Part shown: positions 1 to 11,340 of the stretch, piece by piece | Numbering within the stretch: the stretch's first letter is position 1 | Layout of the letters: each line of letters starts with the position of its first letter | Source of the DNA: Atherix ibis | Lineage: Eukaryota > Arthropoda > Insecta > Diptera > Athericidae | Assembly: GCA_958298945.1 (NCBI GenBank) | Contig: OY282610.1 | Location: forward strand, 33,859,667-33,923,666 | DNA: 64,000 nt | Direction of reading: 5' to 3' | Notes under the pieces: generated by a model | Databases searched by the model: none | Seen by the model: the letters and a program-made list of their open reading frames with translations, nothing else | What the model was told of the DNA's origin: nothing | Position numbers and translations under genes: made by a program

Positions 1-308
1 CGCTTAGTTCGTAGGATTTCACCTTGTAAGATTATGCAAAATATTAATTTACGAATTACAATAGAGAATTTGAAAATGTAACTTTCTTCAAGTTATAGAC
101 CACTTTCAGTCCGAAGTGCGCGAAAATGTCAATAAAAATTCCCTGAAGAAGGCTGTTCCAGAAGTACCTGACCTAACGTATAAATGACTGTTGTTGGTTG
201 AAAAAAATTACTATTGTGGAAAGGACCCACCTTATAAAGCATAAGTTTGAAGTTTGATGACGCTGCGTTGTTTAGTATTTGTTCGACGCTCTCAATAAAT
301 ATGTTAAC
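1..308. other. Non-coding, nothing recognised
   Basis: No coding frame or family motif is seen before the mariner relic that starts near 309. If that relic once had a 5' terminal inverted repeat it should lie here, but I cannot identify it. Confidence 0.4.
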
Positions 309-705
309 ATGGAAAAAAAAGTTCTTTCATTTGAAAAGTCTCAGGCTAACCAATATTAAAGCCGAGCTAGAGTCTAACTCTGTGGGAAGTATGCTACTTG
401 ATTTAAAATACTAAAATATTGGGTGGTCGTGTTTAAACGAAAAACGAGGCCGTACGAGCTGCCAAGACAAACATCGCAGGTGACCACCGTAGAAATGGTG
501 AAAGTGCACGAACTAGCAGACATGGTAGGCATTTCAAAAAGTTCTGTAAATTGCATATTGACTGAATATTTAGATATGAGAAAGCTGTGCGCAAAATTGG
601 TGCCGCGTTTGCTGATAATGGTACGGAAACAGCGCCGTGAGGATATGCCAATCAAGTGCTTGACGATGTTTCGCTGCAATAAAGCCGAGCTTTTGAGTTA
701 ATTAA
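309..705 (+). pseudogene. mariner transposase N-terminal relic (irritans-like)
   Basis: A decayed start of a mariner transposase, the DNA-binding half. An ATG at 309 gives MEKKVLSF. After a frameshift, TNIKAELES and then KYWVVVFKR can be read, followed from about 486 by a helix-turn-helix stretch: KVHELADMVGISKSS and then YLDMRKLCAKLVPRL. This order, including the MRKLCAKWVPR-type signature, is known from irritans-subfamily mariners such as Himar1. The frame stops at 699-701, just where the catalytic domain should begin; no DDE motif follows. Several frameshifts and a deletion in the linker make it non-functional. Subfamily placement is from memory of the motif. Confidence 0.75.
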
Positions 706-1180
706 ACTGTGTCTTTGTAATTGCAGAATTAAGACATGAGGGCATCGAGAGAAAATTTCAAATCCATAATTAAAGATTATTAATGTGATCGATGTTGGGA
801 AACATAGTCCTGGTGGACATTTGCCCGATATTCTTTTTGATTAATAAATGTTAATTTTCTACAAAATATTTCAATAGACAGTGACGGAATTTGCATATGC
901 TAGAAACGTAGTAAATTCCTCATTAAAATATCAAAAATATTGTCAAATAATTTTGGCGTTAGCACCTGCCTACAATTTGTTCTGAAAATGGTTCCAAAGT
1001 GTGACTGCACGGTTGCCAGATGTCGCCTGTAAATATTGTTAGACAATGCATTCCTCTTTTTTGCCAGATAAAAATTGCACGGTTTTACTATTGCCCCACA
1101 CTTTTAGTGAGAAATTTTAGTTTTTTTTTCAATTTTCTGCATTTCACATAGCAAATAAATTGACAACAACAGCCATTTTT
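706..1180. other. Non-coding gap, nothing firmly recognised
   Basis: AT-rich sequence between the mariner relic and the SELENBP1 pseudogene. A short readable frame near 787-843 (VIDVGKHSPGGHLPDILFD) could be an eroded exon but matches nothing I can name. Confidence 0.35.
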
Positions 1181-1181
1181 C

Positions 1182-2012
1182 TTGCATTACGTTAAGTTTC
1201 GATTTTTGCATAATCATAAAAATCCCAGTTGTTCTTTCTTTGTTGGTACCGCACTCTACTCGAAAGTGTTTTATTTGTTGCAAAAAAAGAGAATTCTGAT
1301 AAATTTGTTGCTAAAAAAGTTATTGACGTACCCAATAAAAAGGTTGAAGATTGGGTGGGACCGGAAATGGATGGTATGATGACCGATATATTGATTTCGT
1401 TGGACGTTCGTTTCTTTTATTTTAGCAATTGGTTACATGGCGATGTCCGACAATATGACATCTCTAATCCAGTTTGTGACAGGAGAAGTTTTTATTGGCG
1501 GTGCTATACTCTCAGATTCAGGACTAAAAGTTATTGAAGATACCGAATTAAAAGTATGAGAAGGTTTTTTTTCGTATTTTTTTTTCTCTTTTGTGTGCAA
1601 TATGTAAATTTCTCTCTAGTCTCAACCTGAACCTTGTACTATCAAATGATGATGGCTTGAAGGTAGTTCCCAGATGTTACAATTATCACTGTATGGAAAA
1701 CGTCTTTATGTGTCATCATCATTATATTCTCCTTAAGATAAACAGGTACTAACATATATGCTTCTATTAACACCAGTGGTTTTTTTTTGTCAATTTAATA
1801 GAAATTTTTGTTTCTAGTTCTATCCAAAAATGGGTAGTGCCGGTGGGACAATAAGTCAAATTGACTGTAATCCTACTGGTGGAATAGAGCTGAATAAAAA
1901 CTTTTTAATTGATTTCGGAAATGAGCCCTATGGTCCAACTTTACCACATGAAATGCGCCACCCTGGCAGTGATTGTACTTCCGATATTTGGTTAAATGAT
2001 TGCAAAGAATAA
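1182..2012 (+). pseudogene. SELENBP1: SELENBP1 / methanethiol oxidase pseudogene (C-terminal half)
   Basis: Functional SELENBP1 is a copper-dependent methanethiol oxidase of the cytosol. Here only the C-terminal half is seen. [11 protein letters not shown] and [10 protein letters not shown] (about 1194-1270) align with the RFLHNP..FVGCAL segment. After a frameshift come [26 protein letters not shown] and [15 protein letters not shown] (1316-1465), then, after a second frameshift near 1470, [16 protein letters not shown] probable intron remains at 1552-1618 (GTATGAG...CTCTAG). The next piece, with LEGSSQMLQLSLYGKRLY, carries two consecutive TGA codons and a TAA where Trp is expected. The last exon (about 1818-2012) is open and ends in the family's terminal GSDCTSDIWL. 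Intron retention says this is a decayed gene copy, not a retrocopy. Upstream exons are not found. Confidence 0.85.
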
Positions 2013-2076
2013 ATAATAATTTGAATTTATTAATAAAATAAAAAAATATATCACATAGATTTGTTTGTATGAAATA

Positions 2077-3329
2077 TTGGCTTGGTGCAAAAGTTATGAC
2101 GGTTTTCTATGATCCCAGGTAGACAAATTTTTTCTTCAGAAATGATGAATAGTATCTTCTTTTCAATGATTCCATTGTATAAATGATGCTTCCCCTCTAC
2201 TTTTTATTCAGTTTTGGCCTGGCCAGAGTACAGTGAAGAGCCCTTGTATTTTTTCAAAATGTCGGTCGATAAAGTGCATTTACGTCATTGTATACTATGA
2301 ATTCCGTAAAGACAATACCGCGAGTGTGGCATGCAAAAACATTTGCAAAGTGTATGGAGCAGATGTCATCAAAGTTCGACAGGTACAAAGATGGTTTACA
2401 AAATTCCGATCTGGGGATTTTTCACTAATTGATAAACCACGTACCAGGCGGCCATTGAAGTCTGATGAGGACAAGTTAAAAGTCATAATTGACACCAATC
2501 CACGTCTTACCACCAGGGAGATCGCGTCGATGATGGGAGTCAACCATACAACCGTATTAAGGCATTTGAAGCGTATGGGGATGGTTTCGCGGTATGACAT
2601 TTGGATACCTCATTAATTGTCGGCTGCCAATTTATTGGATCGTGTTTCAACGTGCGTTGCTTTGAGTGCGAGACAAAAACATGAACCTTTTTTGCATCGT
2701 TTAGTAACGGGAGATGAGAAATGGGTCGTGTACAAGAAAAAGACATTGGGCTATACCTGGACAAGCCCCATTAACAACTTCGAAAGCCGAAATCCATCAA
2801 AAAAGAGTTATGCTTTGTGTTTGGTGGGATTGCAAGGGTATTGTGTATTTTGAACTCTTGGAACGTAATCAGACAATTACAGCAGAACGATATTGTCAGC
2901 AATTATCCAAATTGAACATCGCCCTTCAAAAGGATAGACCAGAATTGGTAAACAGAAAAGGGGTAGTGTTTCATCACGACAACGCGCGACCACATGTGGC
3001 TATGATGACCCAACACAAGCTAAATGAGTTGAATTGGGATGTTATCAAGCATCCACCGTATTCTCCAGATCTTGCTCCTTCCGATTTTCATTTATTCCGA
3101 TCACTGCAAAACTTTTTAAATGATAAAACATTTCATACAATAGAGCAGGTAAAAACATCAATATCCAAGGAATTTTACACTAATGGTATTAATAAGTTGA
3201 TAGAAAGATGGGAGGAGGTTATAAGAACGGATGGAAATTATATAATTGATTAAATAAATAATACAAATCAACAAAAAAAATGTTTAATTGTATATGTAAA
3301 AAAACGTCATTACTTTTCCACCAACCCAA
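2077..3329 (+). mobile_element. mariner element with both terminal inverted repeats
   Basis: The element is 1253 bp, a normal mariner length, flanked by TA at 2075-2076 and 3330-3331. The left end reads TTGGCTTGGTGCAAAAGTTA; the reverse complement of the right end reads TTGGGTTGGTGGAAAAGTAA. It carries one broken transposase gene. Its 3' third and right end are nearly identical to the right-hand part of the chimeric mariner at 32764-34500, so both descend from one active family. Confidence 0.9.
2233..3253 (+). pseudogene. mariner transposase, broken by a stop and a frameshift
   Basis: The N-terminal frame (to 2616) has the HTH and linker: VQRWFTKFRSGDFSL, then TTREIASMMGVNHTTVLRHL, then DIWIPH. 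A TAA at 2614-2616 replaces the residue expected in the WVPHEL motif. The same frame continues with LVTGDEKW (first catalytic Asp, about 2710). It must shift by about 2760-2830 into a second frame that runs to 3253 with VWWDCKGIVYFELL, HHDNARPH (second Asp) and YSPDLAPSDFHLF (third Asp). The last two Asp are 34 residues apart, the D,D34D signature of mariner. All three catalytic positions survive but no single frame encodes them. The motif style is closest to cecropia/mellifera-type mariners; the subfamily is uncertain. Confidence 0.88.
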
Positions 3330-3331
3330 TA

Positions 3332-3735
3332 CTTTCTCATTTGCCGACACACGCAATTGTCAAAGTCAGAGTACCTGTGTGCGAAAAAACGGAAGCTGCA
3401 ACCGATCTCTGAAGTGCATCATAGCAGGTATAGTACGTCGCACTTTGATTTAATTTATGATTTCAACTTTGTGGATCGGTCATTTTCTATAAAATGAATG
3501 CGAAATAAAAATGACGTAAGTGTTGAGATCAAGACTTCTTGCTGAATGCAATGAATGATATCAGAATGCAATGATGTAATAATTATTTAACTTATCTGAA
3601 TGCATATGCATATGTACATTAAGATAATAAATATTATGCAATTACTCTGGCAAATGTTTTAGAGATTTTATATAGAAATAAACAAACAAACATAAAAAGA
3701 AAATTTGTATTGTATATAACGAGTCATTTCATGTA
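3332..3735. other. Non-coding spacer between transposons
   Basis: AT-rich, with a locally less AT-rich start (3340-3440). No open frame or repeat family is recognised. Confidence 0.35.
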
Positions 3736-4464
3736 CAGTGGTGTCCAAAAATAATGGTTCACACTTATTTCATTTATTTGATCAACGGTTAGAGCGAGAG
3801 TAATTATGCCATTAATGGTGAGCGTAATAACGATAATTGAGAAAAGATAACAGTGATTAAATACGGAAGGATGTGGTGATATTATGGGAAAAATCAATTT
3901 GGAGTTGAAAAGTAATATTTTAGTTTTGGTTAATGAATATTTTAGTATCCGAAAAATTTGTGAAAGATGAAAGGTTCTTTGACATTCTGTCAGAAAGATT
4001 TAAAAAATAAATCGATAGGTCGGACATTCTGTCAGAAAGATTTAAAAAATAAATCGATTATAAAAAAATAAATCGATATAAAACGTCGACTGGCCTTAGA
4101 AGTGATCTTGTCCAATCAAATGGGAAAAGAATTTCGCCAAGTCTAGTCAAAACGAGCCAGACTTCATGTACGCAGACCGTTACAAAAGACGCATTTTTTA
4201 GTACAGGTCGAGTGAAAACGTTCCATATTAGAAATGGCAGAATCCTCGTTCGGAGAAAAGTGCCTACAAAGACTGCCCCCAAAATCGAATGGGTGCCATA
4301 ATCTGTGGTTGTTTTGCTGATGACGAAACAGTGAGCTTACCTCAAAGGTAATCGCATACATTTATTTGAAAGTCCTCGTGGATAAAAGAGATATTTGACG
4401 ATACCACAAGGTTTATTTTTCAGCAGGATAACACACCGTGCCATACTACCGAAAAGTTAGATAG
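3736..4464 (+). mobile_element. Tc1-like transposon relic (5' part)
   Basis: It starts after TA (3734-3735) with CAGTGGTGTCCAAAAATAAT, typical of Tc1-family ends. A start-like MGKINLELKSN frame begins near 3884. Far downstream FIFQQDNTPCHTTEKL (about 4410-4460) is the second catalytic Asp region of Tc1-type transposases. Stops and frameshifts interrupt everything between. A 38-bp block (3979-4016) is repeated at 4022-4058. The relic is cut at 4464 by the element that begins at 4467, and I see no continuation after that element, so the 3' end is lost or too diverged. Confidence 0.6.
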
Positions 4465-4466
4465 TA

Positions 4467-6649
4467 CAGGGTGGCGCAAAATAAACAGTTTTTTTTTAAT
4501 TGGGTTTTTTTATTTTATTTTAGTATGTTTAGTATGTTGTAAAGAAGACTTGAGGAATTTTAAATTTTAAACCAAATTTCGTTGAACTTTATTTTAAAAA
4601 TCCACGGTGCCTTCTTTTGACACAGCGTGCATTCGTGGATATTTTAATGTGTGAATTTGACCCATATTTTAATGTGTGTATGGGAGATTGTGACGTTCGA
4701 CACAACTTGGGCTATCATGAAGGTCGCTGCAGAGAATTTAGGGTACATTACTCATAAAAAAGTTCAGTTTTTGTCAGAATTGAAACTGAAAAAAGCAGAA
4801 GAAAATCCAGATTTTATACACAATTTGCTAATGAGCATTAATGTCCATTTCCAATTAAATGGTTTCGTTAACGAGCAAATTTGCAGAATATGAGTTACGA
4901 AGAATCCAAGAGTAATTCATCAGTGACAATTACCCCACTTATTGGTGCGGTGTATCGTCCGAAAGGACGTTAAAAAAATTGAAAGGTCAGTGTGGAAAAT
5001 TATCCATTCCTGTGGTTCCGGCAAATTTTTAAAGGAGCCACAGCGCACACAGCAAGAGACTCAATGGCTATGTTAAATGGCTCAATTAAATAATAGAAGC
5101 GATTTCAATTAGGCTCCACATTCGTTTAATCGCTCCTGACTGTTTCCTTTGGAGTGTACGGTAATAAGTCAGGAACCATTCCTCAATTAAAAAAGAACAT
5201 TCGCAATGAATCTAAGACCATAACACCTGGAATTTTGCGAAATTTTTGAGAAAACAAGTTTATGGAAATTGTTTTGAAAAGAGCCACGTATGTGCGAAGG
5301 AGAAAATGGCCACACTACTTGCGTGAAATCATTTTCCATTATTAAACACAAAATATTCTCTATTAAAATACTACAACGTGAGCCATTTTAGATGGATCCA
5401 TCAGGCAACACTATAATTTTGAAAGATTTTGTCTGACAGCTGACATGCAGCACGTTTGTGAAACTTCAGCCAAAGTGGATTTTTTTGAAACTTCAGTCCA
5501 AGCTATACATTCAAAATAATTTTTCAATTGTGAAAACTCAACGTAAACAAACAAAATTGTTGGTTCTACGGAACTGAAAACCCTCGTAGGGTTTTTTGTA
5601 AACATTTTTCCCTGGTCGTTTGATATAAAAATATTGTGATTTTGATTGGCCTCCCCGTCGCCGTAATTTTTCCTGTGGAGCTAATCGAAGTCAAAGGTTT
5701 GCATCAACAAGCCAAGAACTCTGAACGAACCTGAGGTCAACATCCGCCAGGAGTATGGTATTAAAGGTCTGTTCTTGGCGAAGTGTAAAAGTGTTATAAA
5801 CACATTTTTCCAACTTTTTAACGCCAACGCTGCACCTTTTGAACTTAGGAGTTATTGTGGTTTAGTAAAGTAGTAGTGGCCAAGGGAGGATTTTTATCCT
5901 AGATAATGGCGGCTACATATTTCGCATATGTTGCGGTTAGGACATTCTTGTGACAAAGGATATCTTGGGTATAAAAGTTGGACTTACGATTATTCCCTGA
6001 AAGATACCGGCGGTGATTAGATACATGTAAGATTACTCTCTGAAAATTTTAGGATGTGAAAATAACATGACACTGTTGTGTAGTGGTATGGTCAGTTTCG
6101 AATCGAAACTGTTGCTACGAAATCAAACTCTGGATTTAAATATAAAATTAAGATATTTTAGGATTAATTTTACAAGAATTTTAGATAAAATAGGAAGGAA
6201 ACTTGTGAGTCAATATGAAATTGAAAGGTTTTTCGATTCGTTGGGTTTTGCGATCATTTTGATGATAGAAAACTTCTAAAGTGAAGAGGAAAATTATATG
6301 CGGAGGATACTAATATAAATATAAATTATAAGGACGAGGGTTTTTTTTAAAAAAATTGGGTTAAGCGTAGCTACCAGCCCATGCCGCCAAATCGGCCAAA
6401 ACACTTGGAAATTGATGTGAAAACTGCCAAAAAAAACGAGCACATTATGCCATTCGAGCTCGGAGCGACCATAACAAATCTCCTTGAATCGAATAATATA
6501 AGTTTTTGCTTGAATAACAAATAATGTATTTTTTTCTAGGATTTTTTTTCAGAAATAAGTATGGATCATCCCGTATATTTATGAAAAATAATAATTATCG
6601 GTTAAAATAAAAAATAATTCAAACCACAGCATTCATTTGCGCCACCCTA
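4467..6649 (+). mobile_element. TIR element (GGGTGGCGCAAA ends) with decayed transposase
   Basis: It is flanked by TA at 4465-4466 and 6650-6651. The left end is CAGGGTGGCGCAAAA; the right end in reverse complement is TAGGGTGGCGCAAATGAA. It is 2183 bp. Inside is a mariner/Tc1-superfamily transposase of the type whose intact members read HFHLNGFVNKQN...FQQDGATAHTARD...WPPRSPDLT. Here VHFQLNGFVNEQICRI (to 4893), GATAHTARDSMAML (about 5035) and LKKNIRNESKTITPGILRNF (about 5185-5250) are seen among stops. A second C-terminal block, DWPPRR and then KVCINKPRTLNE across a frameshift (about 5643-5760), suggests two copies or an internal duplication. 5800-6600 has no recognisable coding. Confidence 0.72.
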
Positions 6650-6651
6650 TA

Positions 6652-8150
6652 TGAATAATACTTCCAATTATTTTTTTAGACAATCCTTGTTACACTTTTT
6701 TTTTCTACAAATTATTTGTTTTAACACGAAATTTAGAGTTTTTATGGTGTCAAACGAAAATTATAGGAACTTTATTAATTCACTCTTTCAGTTAGCCTAA
6801 GGATACCTTTTTAAGAATGATACACAACTCCAAATTATTATTTCTACACTTTCGTCGCGTAGTTGCCGGACGGGGTTGAAACTTATACTAAACGTCTAGG
6901 CAAGACTAACGTATAAGTTATGTGAAGGAGAAATCCGCAGTGTTGCCAGTTTCATTACTTTTCTTCCACACTTCGTATTAAGCAAAATTTGTATTATTTT
7001 TTTTAGTCAATAATAATAGTAATAACACTTAAGAAATAGTGTTCATTTTAAAACAAATCATATAATTTTATAAGTTATGAAATGAAGATAAAAAAAAATT
7101 ACTTAAAAAAATTGTTGAATATTTATTGATTCATTTTCGAAATACCTTATAATTTCTACCAAAGCTATATTCTTTTCTACTTTATTATAGTTTTTTTTTA
7201 TCATAAGACTGTCTTATCGTAATGGCTTATTTATGTTACCATATAATAAGTATTTTTCCCTTTGCAACTATCGTTTATACTTTATAGTTATTTCTTTCGA
7301 CTATGAAACAAAATTGCCCATAATTATTATGATTTCTACCTTGATCAAGGACGAAATTTTTTCATAATACTAATTATATCTATTAGGTTATGTGTACTTT
7401 GTTCAAATTGAATTTTTGGGAATAGTTTTGACATAATTTCACCTTAATTTGTTTGCTTATTATTTTGTTATTTACAATATATTATTTATACTATTTTTTT
7501 TTTGTATGTTTTTTTTTTAATGGTTTTGGTTGTATTATTTATTCAATACAACAAATGAAATCCTTTCCATAAACGTTTTACTTTTAAATTCATCATAAAT
7601 TTAACCATAATTATTTACATTGAACAATGCCATAACAATTATGGATAATTTTATGGTAATTTCGGAAAATATTTAATTTAATATTTTCAAAATAATAATA
7701 AATCTTAGATTATACAATTGCTATTAAATTACTTTATTCTTAATGAAAACTGGTAAAATTATACTTAATTGTTTGCGGAAATATTGAAGATATTAAATTT
7801 GAATTTTCAACTTTCCGATATCTGTCAAAATAAAAAATATCAACAAACCTTAAATATGCTCAGTGTTCGATATGCTACCGCTTCATGATGAATTGCGTTT
7901 TTAAAACTCTTCGAAATTCTACGTAATCGATGCGATTGTTATTTTCTTTATTTATTTATATTAACAGAGTAACAGAGAATATTTTTATTTATTTATTTAT
8001 ATTAACAGAGAATAACAAAACCAAAAAAAAAAAAAACGATTCCATTTCATATTAAAAGATTGTGAAAAAATATAAGTACAGACTATATCGTTATACAAGA
8101 TATCTGCGGAAAGTTCATCCCCGTCATTAGACAGCTGTCAAACAAATATA
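6652..8150. other. AT-rich non-coding stretch
   Basis: About 1.5 kb with poly-T and poly-A runs and no recognisable frame. A locally less AT-rich piece at 6840-6970 may be an old transposon end. A 23-bp block with TTTATTTATTTATATTAACA occurs twice near 7948 and 7987. Confidence 0.4.
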
Positions 8151-8194
8151 TCACTCAAGGTCGTATTTGTTTAGTTTAAGACTTAGATAGTTTA

Positions 8195-9420
8195 ACCACC
8201 AAACAATGCGTTGAAATTGTAAAAACTTCCAAAAAATTTGTTGATTCTAACGTACCCACATTTCCCGCTTTGAAAAGAGATTATGGTCATCATAATCGTC
8301 CTACTGAGCGAACAATTCCTAAAAAAATTTGATGATATTGGATACGTTACGTGTGTGTTAAGGCCTGTGCATTATCAAATATTGCTGCTGTTAGTACCGC
8401 GATCAGAACTTGGGCTTAACTTACGGCATGTTATGGCGAATTTTACAATAATTGAAGCCTGTGACTGTGGAGAAGCCATCGTATCTGCGAAAAGTTACTG
8501 TGTGGTGTGCACTTTATTCGGAATATGTTATTGTGCCGTATTTCTTTGAACAGTCAATTCTGAGCGCTATGGTCGTAGGGTAACCGCCTTTTCTTAGTCT
8601 TAACTTGAAGATTTTAACCTATTGTAGATCATCAAAACGCGCCACAAACAACTGCACAACGCGACAAATTTTACTATATTGCTCAATAAGTTCGCAGAAC
8701 GTGTAATTTCAAGATTTGATGATGGCAATTGACATACAAAATTGTAAGATTTCATGCCGTTTAACGCTTTATTATGGGCCTACCCAAAAAATTGTACTTA
8801 CTCAAACAGTCATTAAATCCTTTATGAAAAATGGCCGAATTAAAATGCAACCGGAAATGTTCGAAAGAATCATCAAAAAGTTCAAGTCCTTAAAAAAGCC
8901 ATTGGAATGATGTTATGGCGAATTTTACAATAATTGAAGCCTCTGACTGTGGAGAAGCCATCGTATCTGCGAAAAGTTACTGTGTGGTGTGCATTTTATT
9001 CGGAATATGTTATTGTGCCGTATTTCTTTGAACAGTCAATTCTGAGCGATATGGTCGTAGGGTAACCGCCTTTTCTTAGTCTTAACTTGAAGATTTTAAC
9101 CTATTGTAGATCATCAAAACGGCGCCACAAACAACTGCACAACGAGAAAAATTTTACTATATTGCTCAATACGTTCGCAGAACGTGTAATTTCAAGATTT
9201 GATGATGGCAATTGACATACAAAATTGTAAGATTTCATGCCGTTTAACGCTTTATTATGGGCCTACCCAAAAAATTGTACTTACTCAAACAGTCATTAAA
9301 TCCTTTATGAAAAATGGCCGAATTAAAATGCAACCGGAAATGTTCGAAAGAATCATCAAAAAGTTCAAGTCCTTAAAAAAGCCATTGGAATGATGTTATA
9401 TTCCATGCATAATGGCAAGA
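8195..9420 (+). pseudogene. mariner/Tc1-type transposase relic, HTH plus DDE_3 style
   Basis: From about 8199 the relic reads TTKQCVEIVKTSKKFVDSN, RDYGHHNRPTERTI and NIAAVSTAIRTWA, the N-terminal HTH region of a large insect transposase family. Then come VEKPSYLRKVTVWCALYSEY and IVPYFFE (about 8470-8550), matching the family's VTVWCALWSGGIIGPYFFE core, TVNSERYG, and ISRFDDGNW (about 8706), the region before the third acidic residue. Stops and frameshifts interrupt it throughout and the second catalytic Asp region is lost. The part from 8428 on is present twice in tandem. It is the same general family as the relic inside 4467-6649. Confidence 0.75.
8428..9392 (+). repeat. 483-bp tandem duplication within a transposase relic
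   Basis: 8428-8909 is repeated at 8910-9392 with only a few differences (for example a 1-bp insertion near 9121 and GCGAC versus GAGAA near 8660/9143). Each copy holds an identical 64-codon open frame (8716-8910 and 9199-9393). The junction falls on the word ATGTTAT, which also follows the second copy, so the duplication may have used this microhomology. The high identity of sequence already full of stops shows it is recent and neutral. Confidence 0.9.
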
Positions 9421-9463
9421 TCGAAAATTTCATTTTAAATATGTTTTATTAACTTTGCTTTCC

Positions 9464-9497
9464 AAAAGGGTTATTCAAAATTTTGAATAACCCTTTT
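9464..9497. repeat. Perfect 34-bp palindrome
   Basis: AAAAGGGTTATTCAAAA is followed directly by its exact reverse complement TTTTGAATAACCCTTTT. It sits just after the 3' end of the transposase relic, where a terminal inverted repeat or two fused transposon ends could lie. Confidence 0.85.
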
Positions 9498-10252
9498 TAG
9501 TTTATGCAGAAATAATTGTAAAAACTTGGTACTTTGAATGCACAGCAGCGCCATCTTTTGCATTCGACGGAAGTACCTAATTTTTCAAAACGACTCTGTA
9601 CCGTCGTTTAAATGTTAATTTGTTTTTTTTTTTTAAAACACAGAAAATTCCAAATTTTTTACACAAAACAAATTCTTTCTTCAATACAATCTAAAAATTT
9701 AAGGATATTTGCTAAATTTTATAATAAAAATGTAATATTAAATTTGTATAAAAATGAGGTGAGATTTCTCGTTTGCCCGCGACTGTAATTTAAAGCAAAA
9801 AATCTAAATTGCCCATAGGACGATAAAATTGTGAATATTTTTCATATGCCAGAGAGTACCCATATGGAGAGTGCAGAATTTTTTAGTGCATACACAACTA
9901 TAACCAATCAGAAAAAGTGGTGAATATTCTCCTACAACTACAATACCTAACTAGACAAATACTTAATTTCAACCACACCATAGACGTGGCAACAACAAAA
10001 AAATCCCATAAACACTATACAAATTCAAAGGTGCGTGCTTAAGTGCGTGGTGGCGGATGCAAAGAGGATTGTTACTCGTATTAAATTAGAATTCCGGTTC
10101 ACACAATAATCAAAATATATTATTGAAAAATATGCCCAGGTACAGAGTGTATTTGTATGAAAATAATAATAAAAAAATAAAAAAACAAATACTATCTAAA
10201 TATTGAAATAATAATAAAGGAGAAAAAAAAATAACAATAAAAAAATGATCTA

Positions 10253-10283
<31 letters not shown>

Positions 10284-10740
10284 TTAAGAATTTAAATTGA
10301 TACCCTGGTAGCCGTCGTCAAATGTCTAGAATATGATAAAGAGACGCGCGAAGCAATAGGCATGATCGGGAGCTAGAAGAGAATACACACTCGTATTTGA
10401 CTGACCGTACGTATGTACGATGAGAGTAGATGGGGGATGCTACAATAAAATTTACTCGTACCTACGGCATAAGTGTAGGCAGGAGACATACGAGTGAGTG
10501 AGTATTTATAAAAATTTTTTTATGAATACAGAAATGGATAACGCCAACGCATTTATTGAAATTTATCGGTATGTTTTGCAAATAAAATAGAATAAAATAC
10601 TCTACATACCAATATATATATATCATATACGAACAACTACAAATGCCCAAATATATTTTAGAAGAGAAATCAATAATGATAATAATTTTTACCTATTCAA
10701 CATACGCGCATATACAAATGAGCAATTAAAATAAATGACG
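9498..10740. other. Non-coding, with an (AAT)n tract
   Basis: No recognisable gene. It contains an AAT-type microsatellite at about 10256-10284 and a palindromic CGTACGTATGTACG word near 10406. The composition is typical of an intergenic region or long intron. Confidence 0.4.
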
Positions 10741-10772
10741 TTTTTTTGCTTATATGGACGAGTATACATATA

Positions 10773-10809
10773 TATATAAGTCGTTAGTTAGTCAGACGAG
10801 TCGTCAGTC
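10773..10809 (+). promoter_or_regulatory. Candidate TATA box plus arthropod initiator
   Basis: TATATAAG at 10773-10780 is followed by TCAGTC at 10804-10809. Taking the A of TCAGTC as +1 places the TATA box start at -33, close to the usual spacing in arthropod core promoters. No convincing coding exon follows at once, so this is only a spacing-based candidate in sequence rich in TATA words. Confidence 0.3.
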
Positions 10810-11009
10810 AATCGTACATTCCCCGTAGAGAGTCCAAAGCTAAATTAATAAAAACAGACTCTCACGAATAATAAACAATAGTCAGAAAATATGGATATAC
10901 TTAAATAAATAAATGAAGTTAGAGAAAAAATTATAATTTGCCGGATCTGTAGAACTTTTTGTACATATTATGTATGTTTTTATGAATATACGGATGCATA
11001 CATATGAAT

Positions 11010-11340
11010 ATGAAGTATGTCACTGTAGTACACTATGGATTAGCGCAACGCCCCGTAACACGCCACTACTGTTGTTGTAAAGAGAAGATTTCCATCTCTC
11101 TATTTGATCTAAAAGTTGACGTTGTCGCCAATCCCCGCCAACATTGTTTTGCCGGTCATCGACGGCTATTTGCATGTAGTCGCAACTCGTTTTGTAGTCA
11201 AAGAAATCTTTAAAAAGCTTCCTCGCCACAAATTCGGTAGTCTTTCTTCAATTGCTTTCAATCCGGTACTCATGCACTTGAATATTTACTCAGTTGTCGT
11301 AGCATCCGCGATGTACGAACGACATATCATCATATTATGA
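11010..11340. other. Less AT-rich block of unknown meaning
   Basis: This 330-bp block is clearly less AT-rich than its surroundings and is open on the minus strand at 11020-11229 (for example DRQNNVGGDWRQRQLLDQIE) and in plus frames. No family is recognised. It could be an exon or 5' leader downstream of the candidate promoter, or an old transposon piece. Confidence 0.3.
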
